Assembly: GCF_021025955.1 (NCBI RefSeq)
Contig: NZ_JAJNCL010000014.1
Coordinates: forward strand, 62,001-126,000
From: Rhodococcus qingshengii
GTDB taxonomy: Bacteria; Actinomycetota; Actinomycetes; Mycobacteriales; Mycobacteriaceae
Length of the DNA: 64,000 bases
Direction: 5' to 3'
Of this stretch, positions 36,805 through 45,794 are shown piece by piece; positions within the stretch are counted from its first letter, which is position 1; every line of letters starts with the position of its first letter. The notes below the pieces were generated by a model, which saw only the letters and a list, made by a program, of their open reading frames with translations, had not been told where the DNA came from and searched no databases. Position numbers and translations under genes: made by a program.

Positions 36805-37481
36805 GAGACCAACGACCGGTAATGGCCGATCGAGTCGGCGGGGGAGCCGTCAGCGACGACACGGCCTTGGTCGACAACCAATACCCGTTCGAAGGATTCG
36901 AGGAGATCGAGTTGGTGGGTCACGACGATCAGTTGTTGATCGAGTGACTCGAACACCGAGCTGATGAGTCGCGAGTTGCGAAGATCGAGGAGCGTGGTGG
37001 GCTCGTCGGCGACGAGTACGTTCGGCTCCGTCACCATGATGGCGGCAAGCGCGAGAAGCTGCTTCTGCCCACCGGAAAGCTGGTGGGTGGGATGGTCGGC
37101 GTGCCCGGCGAGACCGTAGCGCTGCAGAACCGAGGTGACCTTGGCGGTGCGCTCAATTTTGCCTAAACCCCGACGGCGGAGCGAGAATTCGATGTCCTCG
37201 GCCACCGTCGGCATCACGATCTGATGGTTGGGATCGGTGAAGACGAACCCGACCTGCTTGCGTACGTCGCGGCCCTTCTTCGCGGTATCCAGGCCGTTCA
37301 CCTGGACGCGCCCTTCGGTTGGTACGACCAGCCCGTTGATCATGCGAGCGAGGGTCGACTTGCCGCTTCCGTTCGCACCCACGATCCCGATTCGCTGCTC
37401 GCTCAGTCGCAGATTTATCTGCTGCAGGACTGTTCGTTCACCGAAGCTGTGGCCGACGTTCTCGAAGACGATCTCACTCAT
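36801..37481 (-). CDS. bioM: ECF transporter ATPase (biotin transport)
   Basis: The 226-residue ABC ATPase has Walker A (GIVGANGSGKSTLARMI), the Q-loop (VGFVFTDPNHQIVMPTV), the signature LSGGQKQLLALAAIM and Walker B (VLVADEPTTLLDL). It drives the BioY/BioN transporter. It starts with ATG 6 nt after the bioY stop and overlaps bioN. Length and Q-loop fit EcfA proteins rather than solute-binding-protein ABC importers. Confidence 0.92.
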   Translation of the reverse strand: MSEIVFENVGHSFGERTVLQQINLRLSEQRIGIVGANGSGKSTLARMINGLVVPTEGRVQVNGLDTAKKGRDVRKQVGFVFTDPNHQIVMPTVAEDIEFSLRRRGLGKIERTAKVTSVLQRYGLAGHADHPTHQLSGGQKQLLALAAIMVTEPNVLVADEPTTLLDLRNSRLISSVFESLDQQLIVVTHQLDLLESFERVLVVDQGRVVADGSPADSIGHYRSLVS

Positions 37482-37487
37482 CGGAGA

Positions 37488-38084
37488 TTAATTCGCCACC
37501 ACGGTCTTGGTGGACGAGATCACCGAATCACGCAAGAGTGCCGGATATGCGCGATGGACCTGGGACGCGACGAGCGCGGTGACCACGGCCTTTGCCGCGT
37601 CGAGAGGAATGAAGGCAGCGTTGGCCGACCAGGCAGCCAGGAAGCTCATGTGTCCGCGGATCATCATTCCGACGATGCCGAACGCGTAGAGGATGACGAC
37701 CCCGCCGAGAAGGTTGATGCCGATGCCCGCGATGATCCGGTACTTCGGCAGCATCTTGGCAGTCAGCCACCCGATGACAAATGCCGTCGGGATCCAGCCG
37801 ATGAGGAATCCGGCCGTCGGGCTCGAAAGAGACACGAGTGCGGTGCGACCGCCGGCAAGGACCGGCAACCCCACCAACCCCAGGGCGATGACCGTCAGGA
37901 CGGCGAGAACACCCTTGCGCGGTCCGAGCAGAGCACCGGCCATCATGACGCCCATGGACTGAAGTGTGATCGGTACGCCGGAAATACCGATGTTGATCGA
38001 CCCGGGTAGGCCCAGCGCGATGATGAGTGCGGCGAAGACGGCTACATGCGCGAGATCGCGAGCGGGGAAACGGGTCGTAGACAC
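37488..38084 (-). CDS. bioY: Biotin transporter BioY (S component)
   Basis: The 198-residue protein has six membrane segments and the BioY hallmarks: SGVPITLQSMGVMMAGALLG near residue 34, and GLPVLAGGRTALVSLSSPTAGFLIGWIP near 72 (the GG-containing loop). It binds biotin within the membrane. The start is GTG at 38084 with AAGGAG 11 nt upstream. It heads bioY-bioM-bioN; an imperfect palindrome lies about 30 bp upstream. Confidence 0.93.
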   Translation of the reverse strand: MSTTRFPARDLAHVAVFAALIIALGLPGSINIGISGVPITLQSMGVMMAGALLGPRKGVLAVLTVIALGLVGLPVLAGGRTALVSLSSPTAGFLIGWIPTAFVIGWLTAKMLPKYRIIAGIGINLLGGVVILYAFGIVGMMIRGHMSFLAAWSANAAFIPLDAAKAVVTALVASQVHRAYPALLRDSVISSTKTVVAN

Positions 38085-38113
38085 TGCGGACGTGCTCCTT
38101 CGGCGTACGGGAT

Positions 38114-38131
38114 GTAACTTCGCGAGTTTAC
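38114..38131. promoter_or_regulatory. Imperfect palindrome upstream of bioY (candidate operator)
   Basis: GTAACTTCGCGAGTTTAC is an 18-bp inverted repeat with 14 of 18 positions symmetric (arms GTAA..TCG / CGA..TTAC). It begins about 30 bp before the bioY GTG, where a biotin repressor would block transcription. The identity of the regulator is unknown; no BirA or BioQ gene is in the window. Confidence 0.4.
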
Positions 38132-38321
38132 GCCAGTCGCACGCTGCAGGGGGTTGGACACCTGACCTGCGCGAGGGGCGGTCTCGGGGTGAACCCTGAT
38201 CTTTACCTGAACTTGCCGCTGAGCTGCTGCTTTGTCACGCAAGACCTGTCAGGCTGGTTCTACGGACGACGTAGCACCTGTCCGATTCGACCGATTATTC
38301 AACGGCACGTTGGAGGTAAGC

Positions 38322-38498
38322 ATGTTTTGGAAGATCGTTTTGGCCGTCGTACTGGTGTGGGTTGCACTCGCCGTGGTCGGTGCCCTGATCAAAGGGCTTT
38401 TCTGGATCCTGGTGGTCGGCGCTGTCGGCTTCGGAATCTACTTCCTGGTGAAGGCGATGTCGGGAAGTGACGACAATTCGCCCGCTTCGCGGTTCTGA
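38322..38498 (+). CDS. Small membrane protein, 58 aa
   Basis: This gene begins ATG at 38322 with GGAGG 7 nt upstream. The protein is MFWKIVLAVVLVWVALAVVG, then a second hydrophobic stretch (FWILVVGAVGFGIYFLV), and a polar C-terminus with SGSDDNSPASRF. It is probably two short membrane helices with no catalytic motif. Such proteins recur in rhodococci and other mycolata but their function is unknown. It lies 17 nt before the deacetylase gene. Confidence 0.75.
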   Translation: MFWKIVLAVVLVWVALAVVGALIKGLFWILVVGAVGFGIYFLVKAMSGSDDNSPASRF

Positions 38499-38515
38499 CA
38501 GGCAAGATCGGCCCT

Positions 38516-39229
38516 ATGGAAAATTTCCCCGAGGACTGGCAGCGCGCGATTGTCATCGTGGCGCATCCCGACGACGTCGAGTACGGCGCAGCCGCGGCGG
38601 TGGCGCAGTGGACGGAACGCGGCAAGGACGTCCGATATGTCCTCGCCACGCGAGGCGAGGCCGGAATCGCTGGTCTGTCGCCCGAGGAGTCCGGCCCGGT
38701 CCGTGAGGAAGAAGAGCGCCGCTCGGCCGCGATCGTCGGTGTCAGTGAGGTGGAGTTCCTCGGACTACCCGACGGTCGTCTCGTGGAAGGCCTGGAGTTG
38801 CGCTCGACTCTTGCCGCTGCAATTCGTCGCCACCGTCCGGAATTGGTGGTCACGATGAACTTCTCGCAGACCTGGGGGCCCGGTTACCTCAACAGTGCGG
38901 ATCACCGCGCGCTCGGGATCAGCGTCCTGGATGCAACTGCCGACGCGGCAAACGAATGGATCTTTCCGTCATTGACGGCTCAGGGGTTGGCGCCGTGGTC
39001 CGGTGTTCGGTGGGTCGCGGTGAACACGATGACTCCCACGCACTGCGTCGACGTGACGTCGACGGTCGATCGCGCCGTGGATTCATTAGCGGAACACGCA
39101 CGCTATCTGGCGGCATTGAGTGCCGTGCCTATCCGGGAACAGGCCAGCGCACAGATAGATATGGTCAGCGGACCGAAGCCTGGTTTTGATGCCGAGCGCG
39201 CAGTTGGTTTCGAGTTGTACTATTTCTGA
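38516..39229 (+). CDS. PIG-L/LmbE-family deacetylase
   Basis: The 237-residue protein shows the metal-binding motif VIVAHPDDVEYGAAAAV near residue 13 (AHPDD), LGLPDGRLVEGLEL and NSADHRALGISVL, whose His completes the zinc site. The family removes acetyl groups from N-acetylglucosamine derivatives, such as in mycothiol synthesis (MshB) or antibiotic glycoside maturation; this one is shorter and different from MshB, so the substrate is open. CAAGAT, a poor -10, is 7 nt before the ATG. Confidence 0.85.
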   Translation: MENFPEDWQRAIVIVAHPDDVEYGAAAAVAQWTERGKDVRYVLATRGEAGIAGLSPEESGPVREEEERRSAAIVGVSEVEFLGLPDGRLVEGLELRSTLAAAIRRHRPELVVTMNFSQTWGPGYLNSADHRALGISVLDATADAANEWIFPSLTAQGLAPWSGVRWVAVNTMTPTHCVDVTSTVDRAVDSLAEHARYLAALSAVPIREQASAQIDMVSGPKPGFDAERAVGFELYYF

Positions 39230-39302
39230 TGAGCTCTGAGCGAGAAAAGTCGCAAGTCCCGACAGGATTACCGGTGACTTGTCCGGTATTGTGTTACACA
39301 CG

Positions 39303-39941
39303 ATGGTAATCCGTAACGCAGATGACCCAATTGCCCCTCGCAAGGCCGACGGTCAGCGCATCCCCAGCCGCGAGATCGACGACGTGATTCTCGACGCCGC
39401 AAGATCGTGCGTCCTCGATTTCGGAATGCAGCGAACCACACTTGCCGAGATCTCCCGTCGAGCCGGCGTCAGCCGACCTACGGTCTACCGGCGGTGGCCG
39501 GACACGCGGGCCGTGGTCGCGGACCTGCTCACCCGGGAGATCCGATCGGTGCTGCCCGAGGTGACCTTCACCGGGTCTGCGGGCACGTCGCTCGTGGAGG
39601 CGATCGGTGACGTCGTCGGCCAGATTCGCGACCATCCGCTCTTCGTGAAAATTCGGCAAGCCGATCAAGAATTGCTGACCACGTACATCGTGGACCGACT
39701 CGGCGCGAGCCAGAAGTCGATTCTCGAGCTGATCACCTCCGTCGTCGCGGCCGGTCAACAGGACGGTTCGATTCGCGAGGGAAGCGTCACCGAGATCGCG
39801 GCGATGGTTCTGCTGATGGCTCAGTCCGTTGTCATCTCCGCACCGACACTCGAATCGGAGCTTTCCTCCGAGGCCTCGGTCGAGCAACTTCGATATGCGG
39901 TTGCTGCGTATCTGGCACCTGTCAAGAATTCGGGAGAATAG
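39303..39941 (+). CDS. TetR-family transcriptional regulator
   Basis: The 212-residue protein has an N-terminal TetR helix-turn-helix (residues about 30-75: VILDAARSCVLDFGMQRTTL, AEISRRAGVSRPTVYRRWPD) and an all-helical ligand domain. I started it at ATG 39303; an upstream in-frame TTG at 39279 is unlikely. The stop lies 2 nt before the glpD GTG, so it is probably co-transcribed with glpD and may control it. The ligand is unknown. Confidence 0.88.
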   Translation: MVIRNADDPIAPRKADGQRIPSREIDDVILDAARSCVLDFGMQRTTLAEISRRAGVSRPTVYRRWPDTRAVVADLLTREIRSVLPEVTFTGSAGTSLVEAIGDVVGQIRDHPLFVKIRQADQELLTTYIVDRLGASQKSILELITSVVAAGQQDGSIREGSVTEIAAMVLLMAQSVVISAPTLESELSSEASVEQLRYAVAAYLAPVKNSGE

Positions 39942-39943
39942 CT

Positions 39944-41479
39944 GTGAACCCTCGAGATTCAGCAGGCAGTGATTCAGCTCTCAACGCACAGCGGCGTACG
40001 CGTGAGCTCGAGCAGTTGGCGAACGGCGATTCGGTCGACGTCTTGGTAATCGGTGGCGGAATCACGGGCGTCGGTGTTGCCCTCGACGCCGTGACTCGTG
40101 GGTTGAGTGTTGCGCTGGTCGAAAAGCACGACCTCGCTTTCGGCACCAGCCGCTGGAGTTCGAAACTGGCACACGGCGGCCTTCGGTACCTTGCTTCCGG
40201 CAATGTCGGCATCGCCCGTGAAAGTGCGGTCGAGCGCGGAATTCTCATGACGCGCACCGCTCCGCACCTGGTTCGCGCCATGCCTCAACTCGTACCGCTG
40301 TTGCCGGAAACGTCGTTCTTCGGCAAGGCCCTGGTGCGCACCGGCTTCCTGGCCGGTGACGCTCTGCGCATGTCGGCGCGAACCCCGGCGTCGGTGCTAC
40401 CCAGATCACGGACGGTCAGCGCTGCTCGCGCTCGCGAATTGGCCCCTGCGGTCAAGCAAGAGAATCTGCGCGGCGCCTTGACTGCGTTCGACGGGCAGCT
40501 CATCGACGACGCCCGTCTTGTCGTCGGCATCGCGCGAACCGCGGCGTCCCACGGCGCGCGAATCCTGACGCGTGTCGGTGCGTACGACGTCTCCGGAACA
40601 TCGGCCACCTTGCGCGACGAGTTGACCGGGTCCGAATTCTTGATGCGTGCCCGCGTCGTGATCAATGCGACCGGGGTGTGGGCTGATCAGGTCGACTCCA
40701 GCATCACTCTTCGCCCCAGCCGCGGAACGCACCTGGTGCTCGACGCGGCGCGATTGGGGAACCCTACGGCAGCACTGACCGTGCCGATTCCCGGCGAGAC
40801 CAACCGTTTCGTCTTCGCCCTACCTGCACAGCTCGGCCGGATCTACTTAGGGTTGACCGACGAAGCAGCGCCGGGGCCGGTGCCCGACGTGCCGACGGCG
40901 TCCGAGGACGAGGTCGACTTCCTGCTCAGCACCGTGAACACGGCGTTGGAAGTTCCGCTGACACGTGAGGACGTTCTGGGGACTTTCGCGGGTCTGCGCC
41001 CCTTGCTGGACACCGGTGAAGGCTCGACTGCCGACCTCTCCCGCAATCACGCTGTTGTTCGTTCGGCTTCGGGCTTGGTCACGGTTGTGGGCGGCAAGCT
41101 CACGACGTACCGCAAGATGGCCGAAGACGCTGTCGACGCTGCGGTCGAGGTCGGGTCGCTGAGTGCCGGTGTGTGTCGGACACGCGCGTTGCCGCTGGTA
41201 GGTGCTGCATCGCCGGTGGAATTGAAAAAGATCAAGGCTCCCGCATCCCTCGTGGCGCGATACGGCACCGAAGCGGAGATCGTTGCCTCCGCGAGCAGTG
41301 ATCGTCTTCGGCCGGTTGCGGACTTGGAGATCTGCGGCGCCGAGTTCGATTTCGCCGTATCACACGAAGGTGCCCTCGATGTCGACGACGTCCTTGATCG
41401 CAGGACCAGAATCGGATTGGTGGCTTCGGATCGCGAACGCGCACTGGGTGCGGCAGAACAGGCGTTTCACTCGGTGTGA
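39944..41479 (+). CDS. glpD: Glycerol-3-phosphate dehydrogenase (FAD, aerobic)
   Basis: The 511-residue flavoenzyme oxidises glycerol-3-phosphate to dihydroxyacetone phosphate at the membrane and passes electrons to quinone. It shows the FAD fingerprint VLVIGGGITGVGVALDAVTR near residue 31, the family motif SRWSSKLAHGGLRYLASGN, and GGKLTTYRKMAEDAVDAAVE near 380. The start is GTG at 39944 with GGGAG 7 nt upstream. It lies 2 nt after a TetR gene. Confidence 0.95.
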   Translation: MNPRDSAGSDSALNAQRRTRELEQLANGDSVDVLVIGGGITGVGVALDAVTRGLSVALVEKHDLAFGTSRWSSKLAHGGLRYLASGNVGIARESAVERGILMTRTAPHLVRAMPQLVPLLPETSFFGKALVRTGFLAGDALRMSARTPASVLPRSRTVSAARARELAPAVKQENLRGALTAFDGQLIDDARLVVGIARTAASHGARILTRVGAYDVSGTSATLRDELTGSEFLMRARVVINATGVWADQVDSSITLRPSRGTHLVLDAARLGNPTAALTVPIPGETNRFVFALPAQLGRIYLGLTDEAAPGPVPDVPTASEDEVDFLLSTVNTALEVPLTREDVLGTFAGLRPLLDTGEGSTADLSRNHAVVRSASGLVTVVGGKLTTYRKMAEDAVDAAVEVGSLSAGVCRTRALPLVGAASPVELKKIKAPASLVARYGTEAEIVASASSDRLRPVADLEICGAEFDFAVSHEGALDVDDVLDRRTRIGLVASDRERALGAAEQAFHSV

Positions 41480-41491
41480 CACTCTGATCCG

Positions 41492-42655
41492 GTGCGTGTA
41501 GCCGTCGTTGCCGGGCCGGACCCGGGTCATGCTTTTCCCGCAATAGCGTTGTCGCTGGCGTTGATCCAGGCCGGCGACGACCCCATCCTGTACACCGGGA
41601 CCCGGTGGGTGGAGGCAGCGCGAGCAGCGGGCGTGGAAGCGGAGCCTCTCAAAGGCTTGGCCCCGCGGCCGGGAGACGACGATCTCGATGCAGGCGCTCG
41701 GATTCATTCGCGGGCCGCCTATATTTCCACCGAGCTGCTTCCCGACCTGAAATCCGTCTCCCCGGATCTTGTCGTCTCCGACATCCTTACTGCCGGAGGT
41801 GGATTGGCCGCAGAACGGCTGGGCATTCCCTGGGTGGAACTCTCGCCTCACCCGCTGTACTCACCTTCACGGGGGTTGCCGCCGATCGGCAGTGGGCTCG
41901 CGCCCGGCGTCGGAATTCGAGGTCGACTCCGCGACACCCTGATGCGCGCAGCGACGGGACGTTCGATCAAGCAAGGGTTGGCCCAGCGCTCACAGGCCCG
42001 TGTCGGTGTCGGGCTGCCCGCTCTCGATCCCGGTCCCCGTGCGCGGCTGATCGCAACACTTCCGGCACTGGAAGTGCCTCGCCCCGACTGGCCGGAGCAC
42101 GCACACGTCGTCGGCCCGCTTCTGTGGGAGCCGACCGAGGTGATTCTGGATCCACCGCCAGGTGACTCGCCGCTGGTCATGGTGGCGCCGTCCACGGCAC
42201 ACACCGGCGCAGTGGGAATGTTCGAGGGAACGGTCGAAGGCCTCGACGGAGCCGGTGTCAGGCTGATCGCATCGATACTCGACGGAGCAGAAGGCAAGCA
42301 GCCTGATTGGGTTCGTGCAGGTCTCGGACGCCAGGACGCGATGCTGCGTGACGCGTCGGTATTGGTGTGCGGCGGCGGGCACGGCATGTTGGCGAAGGCC
42401 TTGCTGGCCGGAGTGCCGACCGTCGTCGTTCCCGGGGGCGGGGACCAGTGGGAGTTGGCCAATCGCGCTGCGCGGGCAGGCACGTCGGTGATCGTGCGGC
42501 CCGCAGATGCCCAGTCGATTCGCGATGCCGTACTGCAGGTGCTCTCCGACAGGCGATTCGCGGAAGCTGCGAAGTCTGCTGCAGCGACTGCGTCGCAGGT
42601 CACCGATCCGGTGGCGGTGTGCCGACAGGTGGTCAACGGTGGTGTGACGGCATGA
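41492..42655 (+). CDS. GT-B-fold glycosyltransferase, Rv2739c-like
   Basis: The 387-residue protein has MGT/UDP-glycosyltransferase features: N-terminal VRVAVVAGPDPGHAFPAIAL near residue 1 and the C-terminal donor-binding region DASVLVCGGGHGMLAKALLA, then GVPTVVVPGGGDQWELANRA. The acceptor and sugar are unknown. It starts GTG at 41492, 12 nt after glpD. A homologue (Rv2739c) precedes recA in M. tuberculosis, next to a DUF3046 gene as here, so the linkage is conserved although the reason is not known. Confidence 0.82.
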   Translation: MRVAVVAGPDPGHAFPAIALSLALIQAGDDPILYTGTRWVEAARAAGVEAEPLKGLAPRPGDDDLDAGARIHSRAAYISTELLPDLKSVSPDLVVSDILTAGGGLAAERLGIPWVELSPHPLYSPSRGLPPIGSGLAPGVGIRGRLRDTLMRAATGRSIKQGLAQRSQARVGVGLPALDPGPRARLIATLPALEVPRPDWPEHAHVVGPLLWEPTEVILDPPPGDSPLVMVAPSTAHTGAVGMFEGTVEGLDGAGVRLIASILDGAEGKQPDWVRAGLGRQDAMLRDASVLVCGGGHGMLAKALLAGVPTVVVPGGGDQWELANRAARAGTSVIVRPADAQSIRDAVLQVLSDRRFAEAAKSAAATASQVTDPVAVCRQVVNGGVTA

Positions 42656-42694
42656 GCATGATGCGCCTGAATGCAGGTGCATCGCTCTGTGGAC

Positions 42695-42700
42695 TACGGT
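42695..42700 (+). promoter_or_regulatory. -10 box for the DUF3046 gene
   Basis: TACGGT is 7 nt upstream of the GTG at 42708 (GGCGGCT between). It supports this start over the GTG at 42699, which would overlap the box, and predicts a leaderless mRNA. Confidence 0.45.
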
Positions 42701-42707
42701 GGCGGCT

Positions 42708-42902
42708 GTGCGGTTGACCGAATTTCATGAAATGGTGCGCGAAGAGTTCGGGCAGGTACGAGGTGACTCGATGCTGATCGACCATGTACTCCAGAGTCTC
42801 GACGGAATGACTGCCGCGGAGGCCGTCGAAGCAGGCTGGGAGCCTCGCGAAGTGTGGCGCGCGCTCTGCGTGGAGTTCGACGTACCGCTGGCCCGCCGCT
42901 GA
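42708..42902 (+). CDS. DUF3046 family protein
   Basis: The 64-residue protein (VRLTEFHEMVREEFGQVRG ... EPREVWRALCVEFDVP) is a small actinobacterial family of unknown function with conserved Arg/Leu/Phe/His at the N-terminus and WRALC near the C-terminus. It almost always precedes recA in this group. The GTG at 42708 is supported by the TACGGT box; the next gene is recA, 288 bp away. Confidence 0.82.
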   Translation: MRLTEFHEMVREEFGQVRGDSMLIDHVLQSLDGMTAAEAVEAGWEPREVWRALCVEFDVPLARR

Positions 42903-42936
42903 ATTTTCGGCGTGTCGAACGTCTCTCATCTTCTGT

Positions 42937-42952
42937 TCGAACACGTGTTCGT
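42937..42952 (+). promoter_or_regulatory. LexA-binding SOS box upstream of recA
   Basis: TCGAACACGTGTTCGT matches the actinobacterial SOS consensus TCGAAC-N4-GTTCGA except for the final base. Its core CGAACACGTGTTCG is a perfect palindrome. It lies about 240 bp before the recA ATG. Confidence 0.9.
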
Positions 42953-43117
42953 CTATGCTGAACCTGTTCGGTGGTGACGCTCCTTTCGTAACTGCGAACT
43001 TTCGATGTTCTACGAACGCGGTGACCTACAAACGCGGTGATCGACAAGCGCGAAAGCAAGATCGAAAAGTCTGTCGGTGGCCGGATCTACTCTGATCGCA
43101 ACACACCAACAGGGTCG

Positions 43118-43167
43118 GCTCAGGCAGACGCTGAAGAGACGGAGTCTGCTCAGGCAGGCACTGAAGA
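43118..43167 (+). repeat. Duplicated 20-mer in the recA leader
   Basis: GCTCAGGCAGACGCTGAAGA at 43118-43137 recurs as GCTCAGGCAGGCACTGAAGA at 43148-43167: 18 of 20 identical, period 30 bp. It lies 24-73 bp before the recA ATG, between the SOS box and the gene. No function is evident; it may affect leader structure. Confidence 0.6.
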
Positions 43168-43190
43168 CTGAAACAAGGATGGGGATCACG

Positions 43191-44228
43191 ATGGCACCAC
43201 AGGCACCTGATCGGGACAAGGCACTCGACCTCGCGTTGGCGCAGATCGACAAGAACTTCGGCAAGGGTTCGGTGATGCGCCTGGGTGAGGGTGTCCGCCA
43301 GCCCATCGCCGTCATTCCCACCGGTTCCATCGCGCTCGACGTCGCGCTGGGTATCGGCGGACTGCCGCGTGGCCGCGTTATCGAGATCTACGGCCCGGAG
43401 TCCTCGGGTAAGACCACCGTGGCACTGCACGCGGTTGCCAATGCTCAGGCCAACGGCGGCATCGCGGCGTTCATCGACGCGGAGCACGCACTCGATCCCG
43501 ACTATGCAGCCAAGCTGGGTGTCGACACCGACGCGCTTCTGGTCTCGCAGCCCGATACGGGTGAGCAGGCTCTCGAGATCACCGACATGCTGATCCGTTC
43601 GGGCGCCCTCGACATCGTCGTGATCGACTCCGTGGCCGCTCTTGTTCCTCGCGCCGAGATCGAAGGCGAGATGGGTGACAGCCACGTCGGTTTGCAGGCT
43701 CGACTGATGAGCCAGGCGCTGCGCAAGATCACTGGTGCCATGAACAACTCGGGCACCACCGTCATCTTCATCAACCAGCTTCGCGAGAAGATCGGCGTGA
43801 TGTTCGGTTCTCCCGAAACCACCACCGGTGGTAAGGCACTGAAGTTCTACGCTTCGGTTCGCCTCGACATCCGTCGTATCGAGACTCTCAAGGACGGTAC
43901 CGACGCAGTCGGTAACCGCACTCGCGTCAAGGTCGTCAAGAACAAGGTCGCTCCGCCGTTCAAGCAGGCCGAGTTCGACATTCTCTACGGCCAGGGCATC
44001 AGCAAGGAAGGCTCGCTCATCGACATGGGTGTCGAGCACGGGTTCATCCGCAAGTCCGGCTCCTGGTACACCTACGAAGGTGACCAGTTGGGTCAGGGTA
44101 AGGAAAATGCTCGTAAGTTCTTGCTGGAGAACACCGATATCCGCGACGAGATCGAGAAGAAGATCAAGGAAAAGCTCGGTATCGGTGCTGACGTCACTGC
44201 AACCGACGAAGCTCCCGCCGACTTCTGA
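43191..44228 (+). CDS. recA: Recombinase RecA
   Basis: The 345-residue protein catalyses strand exchange and LexA cleavage. It shows the ATP site [15 protein letters not shown] near residue 67, [33 protein letters not shown] and [19 protein letters not shown]. Unlike M. tuberculosis RecA it has no intein. The ATG at 43191 gives the family N-terminus ([20 protein letters not shown]); an ATG 12 nt upstream is also in frame. recX follows after 8 nt. Confidence 0.97.
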
Positions 44229-44236
44229 GTTCAGTC

Positions 44237-44812
44237 ATGAGCTTCGACGATGGTGACAACGGCGAGAATGCTCGTGAAGAGTACGGCGCGCCTCGGCGTC
44301 GATCCCGTCAACGATCCGAGAAGCCGTCGCAACGCGCGGAAGGTGGGACGGAGGCGCAGGCCAAAGATGCTTGCCTACGCCTCCTGACCGACCGGGCGCG
44401 CAGTCGTTCCGAACTGGAAACAAAGCTGAGCGGGCGCGGTTTCGAACCCGAGATCATCACGAGCGTTCTCGATCGGCTCCAGGAAATTGGTTTGATCGAC
44501 GACGCAGACTTCGCGAACCAGTGGGTTCATTCGCGGCACACGTACTCGGGCAAGGGAAAGCGCGCCCTGGCAGTCGAATTGCGGCTCAAAGGCATCGACC
44601 AGGATGTGGCTTCCGAAGCGCTCTCACAGATCGATCCGGAAGACGAGCGCGAGCGAGCAGCGGAGCTGGTCCGGCGGAAGCTGAAGAACAAGCCCGTCGA
44701 TGATCGTGACAAGGTCACGCGCCGACTGGTGTCGATGCTCGCACGTAAGGGATATTCAGCGGGGATGTCGTACGAGGTGGTCAAAGCCGAGATGGCTGCT
44801 GCTGAATCGTAG
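44237..44812 (+). CDS. recX: Regulatory protein RecX
   Basis: The 191-residue protein inhibits RecA filament activity. It has tandem three-helix modules: DACLRLLTDRARSRSELETK near residue 44, LQEIGLIDDADFANQWVHSR, GKGKRALAVELRLKGIDQDV, and RRLVSMLARKGYSAGMSYEV. The first about 40 residues are acidic-to-basic low complexity. It begins 8 nt after recA; both end at a strong terminator. Confidence 0.95.
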   Translation: MSFDDGDNGENAREEYGAPRRRSRQRSEKPSQRAEGGTEAQAKDACLRLLTDRARSRSELETKLSGRGFEPEIITSVLDRLQEIGLIDDADFANQWVHSRHTYSGKGKRALAVELRLKGIDQDVASEALSQIDPEDERERAAELVRRKLKNKPVDDRDKVTRRLVSMLARKGYSAGMSYEVVKAEMAAAES

Positions 44813-44824
44813 TCAACAAATACC

Positions 44825-44868
44825 AGGAGCGGGGTGTGTCACCGAACGCGGTGACACACCCCGCTCCT
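44825..44868. terminator. Intrinsic (bidirectional) terminator between recX and gluD
   Basis: AGGAGCGGGGTGTGTCACC and its exact inverse at 44850-44868 form a perfect 19-bp stem with loop GAACGC. It lies 13 nt after the recX stop and before the converging gluD end. There is no long U tract, as is common in actinobacteria. Confidence 0.85.
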
Positions 44869-44897
44869 CGTGTCAGTGGAACATCGGGTCGATCAGC

Positions 44898-45794
44898 TCA
44901 CGGCTTGGTCAAGTCCATGCCCGGAACCGAAACGGCTGGGTCGGCGGACGGCGCCGCGATGGGGCCCTTGCCCTTTCGCTTTCCCGAACGCAGGCGCTTC
45001 TCCACCTTCGTTGCCAGGAAGGTCAAAGCGGAGTTGAGTGCGATCATGATCGCTGCGACCACGATGAGCGCCGGCAAGAAGTTTCCGTAGAAGGTGCCGA
45101 GCTGTTGCGCCTGACGCACCAACTCGACATACCCGATCAGGTAACCGAGGGCCGAGTCCTTCAGCGCCACGACCATCTGCGAGATCAGTGCCGGGAGCAT
45201 GGCGGTAACGGCCTGGGGGAGCAGGATTGTCACCATGATCTGCGTCTTGCGCATGCCAAGTGCCTTGGCGGCCTCACTTTGCCCACGGGGGAGCGAGTTG
45301 ATTCCGGCGCGGACGATCTCGGCGATCACGGAACCGTTGTACAGTGTCAAGCCCACCACGACTGCGGCGAGTGCGAGGTACTTTGACTTGAAGACTTCGT
45401 ATTCGGCAAACACCTGATACGAGAAAATCATCAGAATCAGCACCGGCACCGCGCGGAACAATTCGACGATGACGCCGCAAATCTTCCGAATGATGTTGTG
45501 CTCGGAGAGCCGACCGATACCCAGCGCAGAACCGAGGATGAGCGCGAAGACGATGGACATCGCAGCCGCGACCAACGTGCCTCGGATGCCGGGTATCAGA
45601 TACGTTGTCCACGAAGTGGATTCGAGGAACGGATCCCACTTCGCTGCTGTCAGCTGACCCTTTTCGTCGAGCGCGCGGTAGATGACGTACCCGATTGCCA
45701 CCATGACCGCGGCGACGACAAGGGACGCGAATCGGTAGAGATTTCGCGCTCTCGGACCGGGCGCGTCGTAGAGAACTGTTGCGCGGTTGCTCAT
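44898..45794 (-). CDS. gluD: Glutamate ABC transporter permease GluD
   Basis: The 298-residue His/Glu/Gln/Arg-type permease has about six membrane segments and the EAA-type motif [20 protein letters not shown] near residue 182 that contacts the ATPase. The N-terminus before the first transmembrane domain is about 45 residues and the C-terminal tail is basic then Pro-rich. It is the last of gluABCD on the minus strand and overlaps gluC by 4 nt. Gene order and the location after recX match corynebacteria. Confidence 0.93.
   Translation of the reverse strand: MSNRATVLYDAPGPRARNLYRFASLVVAAVMVAIGYVIYRALDEKGQLTAAKWDPFLESTSWTTYLIPGIRGTLVAAAMSIVFALILGSALGIGRLSEHNIIRKICGVIVELFRAVPVLILMIFSYQVFAEYEVFKSKYLALAAVVVGLTLYNGSVIAEIVRAGINSLPRGQSEAAKALGMRKTQIMVTILLPQAVTAMLPALISQMVVALKDSALGYLIGYVELVRQAQQLGTFYGNFLPALIVVAAIMIALNSALTFLATKVEKRLRSGKRKGKGPIAAPSADPAVSVPGMDLTKP

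Noticed and set aside
43191-44228. Intein in RecA
   Set aside because: The ATPase motifs are contiguous and the protein is 345 residues, so no intein is inserted.
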